Positions 61,417 through 64,000 of a stretch of DNA of 64,000 bases are shown here, piece by piece. The notes beneath the pieces are model-generated. The model did no database searches. It had not been told where the DNA came from and saw only the letters and a list, made by a program, of their open reading frames with translations. The translations under genes and the position numbers were made by a program. Origin of the DNA: Rhynchopus sp. YZ270_cl-10. Taxonomy: Eukaryota; Euglenozoa; Diplonemea; Diplonemida; Diplonemidae. Location: positions 868,001-932,000 of the forward strand of contig OZ037898.1 in NCBI GenBank assembly GCA_964035575.1. Reading direction: 5' to 3'. Position 1 is the first letter of the stretch. Each line of letters begins with the position of its first letter.

Positions 61417-62223
61417 TTGGTGTGGCTGAAGGGGGGTGCTATTTTCTGCTATTTTCTGCTACTTTCTGCTACTTTCTGCTATTTTCTGCTATTTTGGGGG
61501 TTTGGATTTTTTTTATTTTTTGGCCGTGGTTTGGGCTTTTGCTAAAGGGAGGGGAAATGAGGGACTCCTGACCCCAGCCAGTCCCCAAAACACCTACCAA
61601 AGATGCAGGACAACGTTTTTTTCGAGCAAAAACGCGTAAAAAATAAGAGCAATTTTAGCAAAAAAAAAAATGTATCTTGTCCCGATATAGACCAGGTGCT
61701 GTACTGTGTACTGTGTACTGTGTACTGTGTACTGTGTACTGTGTACTGTGTACTGTGTACTGTGTACTGTGTACTGTGTACTGTGTACTGTGTACTGTGT
61801 ACTGTGTACTGTGTACTGTGTACTGTGTACTGTGTACTGTGTACTGTGTACTGTGTACTGTGTACTGTGTACTGTGTACTGTGTACTGTGTACTGTGTAC
61901 TGTGTACTGTGTACTGTGTACTGTGTACTGTGTACTGTGTACTGTGTACTGTGTACTGTGTACTGTGTACTGTGTACTGTGTACTGTGTACTGTGTACTG
62001 TGTACTGTGTACTGTGTACCTTACGATCCGTTTGTGGAGTGGGAGGGGGTTTCCGGGTTTGCGGGCTGGCCAAGTTTCCTTCCCTCGTCCATCATGAGCC
62101 ACACCACCACCCAGCCACCAAACCCAAAAAAAAACCCCCTAAAGTGCTATTTTCTGCTATTTTCTGCTATTTTCTGCGATTTTCTGCTATTTTCTGCTAT
62201 TTTGGGGTCGTCAGCCACACCAA
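61417..62223. mobile_element. Candidate 807-bp non-autonomous element holding minisatellites
   Basis: A 13-bp inverted repeat TTGGTGTGGCTGA (61417-61429) and TCAGCCACACCAA (62211-62223) bounds the segment. Inside, a 10-bp TTTTCTGCTA repeat occurs near each end in the same orientation (61437-61497 and 62150-62205), with a long 7-bp repeat between them. No flanking duplication is clear, so mobility is not proven. Confidence 0.45.
61701..62019. repeat. GTACTGT minisatellite, about 45 units
   Basis: A nearly perfect 7-bp repeat of about 319 bp with no obvious variants. It is open in several frames only because 7 is not a multiple of 3. Perfect uniformity implies recent expansion. Confidence 0.95.
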
Positions 62224-63026
62224 TTTTTTTTTCTGTTTTTTTTTCCTTTTTTGCATCCCTCTAATTTTTACGATTGCTAAAAAAAACAAAAGGCTGAGGA
62301 GAGGCTTAGGTCCATCCTTACGACTTTTTTTGTTTTTGAGCACTCCTTTTTATTCCCAAACTCCCAAAATGCAACACTCCGGGGTTCAATAACCCGCGGA
62401 GTGTCAGTGCCTGCGTCGGTGTTTGCACTATCAACTTTTCACTTTATTCTGCAATTTTTTTTTTCTTCCAAATATTATCTTATGCAAGTAGGAGAGAGCG
62501 TTTTGTTTTAAGGTGACATAGGTTTGAGCTAACCTTTTCTTCCCTCTTGTTCTTAGCCTTTTGTGTTCTTTTTGTAACGCAGACTGCCCTTCTTTTAAAC
62601 GCCTCTTCTCCCCTGAACCCACTAAACCATATTTTCCCCCTGATGCACAAGAGACACATCCATTCACTTTTTTTTTTTTTTTTTTTTTTTTGATTTTTTT
62701 GTGGTTGCACCGCAGGGATGTCTTATCCAGAGGGGGTGCGCTTACCTCTCGCTCTTTGAAGGGTGTGTCATGTGTGCATCTATCTTGCTTTATCCTTTTT
62801 ATTAGGTGTCTAGGTACACCAGTCTTAGGATTTTGCAAAACCCCCCCTTTTTCCCTCTTCTCTCTTCCTTTTTTGTACTTTGTACTTCCCTCCCCACAAA
62901 GTGGAGCTTTGTACAAGGTGGCAACAACTATTCCAACTTTTCAAAAAAATAAAAAGCGAACGTATGGCTCGGATTCTTGATTGCAACGAAGTGGCCAAGA
63001 AGTTATGGCCAAGAAAAATATCTGGT
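62224..63026 (+). other. Gene-poor stretch with degenerate stem-loops
   Basis: No gene is supported. A degenerate stem-loop (AAGG-CTGAG...CTTAG...CCTT) lies at 62290-62319, and a weaker one AAGGT...ACCTT at 62510-62536. Poly-T run at 62669-62690. Confidence 0.4.
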
Positions 63027-63455
63027 TTATATGAACAGAAAGGCACCTCGCCGCCTTGCACTACGGTGAAATAAATGACTTGACTTGTAGGTTTTATTTT
63101 TTGGTTTCACCGTGAAGCAAATAGTGAAACCACAAATCGGGTTATTTACTTCATAGTCATGCAGGGTCCAATGATAACAGCAATAATAAGTTGAAGATGA
63201 GGTGTAGGTGCACCAGGGACAACGACTTGGAGAGTAGACACGACGCTCCCTGGAATAGAACACACTCGGGCTACATCGGGTGTTACTGGGCTTGTTGTTT
63301 CCAGCAATCACATACCCTGGGCACTTCCAGTGACCTGCTTTCCGGCGGTCACCACAGCTTAAGGAGTTTGTTTCGCCTCCTTGAACCCAAAATAAGCGAC
63401 TGTGTCGGTCTGAGGTGCAAATTTTCGTCAGAAAACCCGTTTTTCACGATAGAGG
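63027..63455 (-). CDS. Possible minus-strand Cys-rich gene fragment
   Basis: A frame of about 140 codons has no stop and a non-repetitive, Cys-rich composition: CGDRRKAGHWKCPGYVIAGN, then RCPWCTYTSSSTYYCCYHW and NNPICGFTICF. No good start codon lies at its upstream end, so it may be a 3' exon or a decayed gene. The family is not recognised. Confidence 0.3.
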
Positions 63456-64000
63456 AGGCAACCGTTTTATTTTTCTCATAACTTTGCGTTTTCACCCTGC
63501 TACCCTTGGGTTCTTAGGTGACTTTAAAAAAATAATCTTTTGAGCACTTCATGAGGTCCACCGTGCCATTCAGTTGTTGTGTCCTTTCTTACCTTTCTCT
63601 TTTCTCTCTCTCTCTCTCGTTCGTCATCTTCTTGTCCTTGAAACGGTGTGGTTTATTTTTTCTCTCTCTCAAATGCTTTCTGTTCTCCTGAATTGGAGGC
63701 ATATGAAAATTGCTTTGTATGCATGCTAAAAAAAATGCTGGTTCGTGTGGTTAATGTTCACCTCCTGGTGTGATTTTGCAAGACTGTACATGCGCCCTTC
63801 ACCGTTTCTTTATTTTTTTCGTTTGTCACCTTCACAAGGTCGTCTGACAATTTGTATTTTTTTTTTGTGTGTTTTCATCTGGGGTGTGGGTCCAGAGGAA
63901 GATCACATAACAATGATGTTTTATTTTTTATTGAGAGCAGCCTTACATTCTCGCTGAACGGTACAGTCAGTGGAATGCACAAGGAAAACCCGAAAGAAAT
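63456..64000. other. Terminal gene-poor stretch
   Basis: No gene is supported. Contains a CT microsatellite near 63603-63620 and T-rich tracts. Confidence 0.4.

Noticed and set aside
61603-62392. Frames of about 160-230 residues across the GTACTGT array
   Set aside because: Pure repeat translation in all phases, with no support as genes.
1-64000. CRISPR arrays, operons or ribosome-binding sites
   Set aside because: Introns, spacer structure and repeats fit a eukaryotic nuclear genome; the short repeats found have no spacer-repeat pattern.

Overview
The window is nuclear DNA from a eukaryote, most likely a unicellular one (protist or alga); the lineage cannot be fixed from sequence alone. 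The signs are GT-AG introns in one gene (about 41, 51, 926 and 209 nt), N-terminal signal peptides with long Pro/Thr linkers, T-rich then CA-rich upstream spacers, no operon-style spacing, and many eukaryotic mobile elements. No tRNA or rRNA gene was recognised.

Positions 1-48,000 hold a tandemly amplified cluster for secreted polysaccharide (probably chitin) degradation. Three gene types recur in the order A-B-C on the + strand, with a unit of 6,155 bp. A and B are secreted AA10-type lytic polysaccharide monooxygenases (LPMOs) with two small Cys-rich modules. C is a secreted Cys-rich protein of unknown function. The window holds five A, six B and six C copies, almost identical within each type. 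Two divergent members sit in or beside the array: D (7086-9269), an LPMO fused to a GH18 chitinase, and E (46755-47759), a single divergent LPMO at the right edge. That makes 13 LPMO genes. LPMO cleavage of crystalline polymer followed by GH18 hydrolysis is a natural partnership, and C is a candidate unrecognised partner.

One repeat unit is interrupted by a 6,722-bp element (23135-29856). It has 20-bp terminal inverted repeats, a TA target duplication, arrays of palindromes near both ends, two minus-strand genes, and an inverted, partly decayed copy of those genes in its right half. The uninterrupted units are exact empty sites.

To the right lie ordinary genes: an ankyrin-like protein (48715-50259) whose upstream region is copied from the C-gene family, a CYB561D2-like cytochrome b561 (51131-51781), a five-exon PDXDC1-like gene (52651-56919), and a small secreted Pro-rich protein (57942-58355). 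From about 58.4 kb to the end the sequence is mostly small mobile elements and simple repeats, including a SINE-like insert, a 1.2-kb foldback element, a MITE nested in a stem-loop, and minisatellites between inverted repeats.

The spacers carry conserved elements that look structured as RNA. Three (called S1, S2, S3 here) keep their pairing while the sequence changes between diverged loci. A separate stem-loop of about 41-47 bp recurs in the right-hand spacers and seems to be absent from a paralogous spacer.
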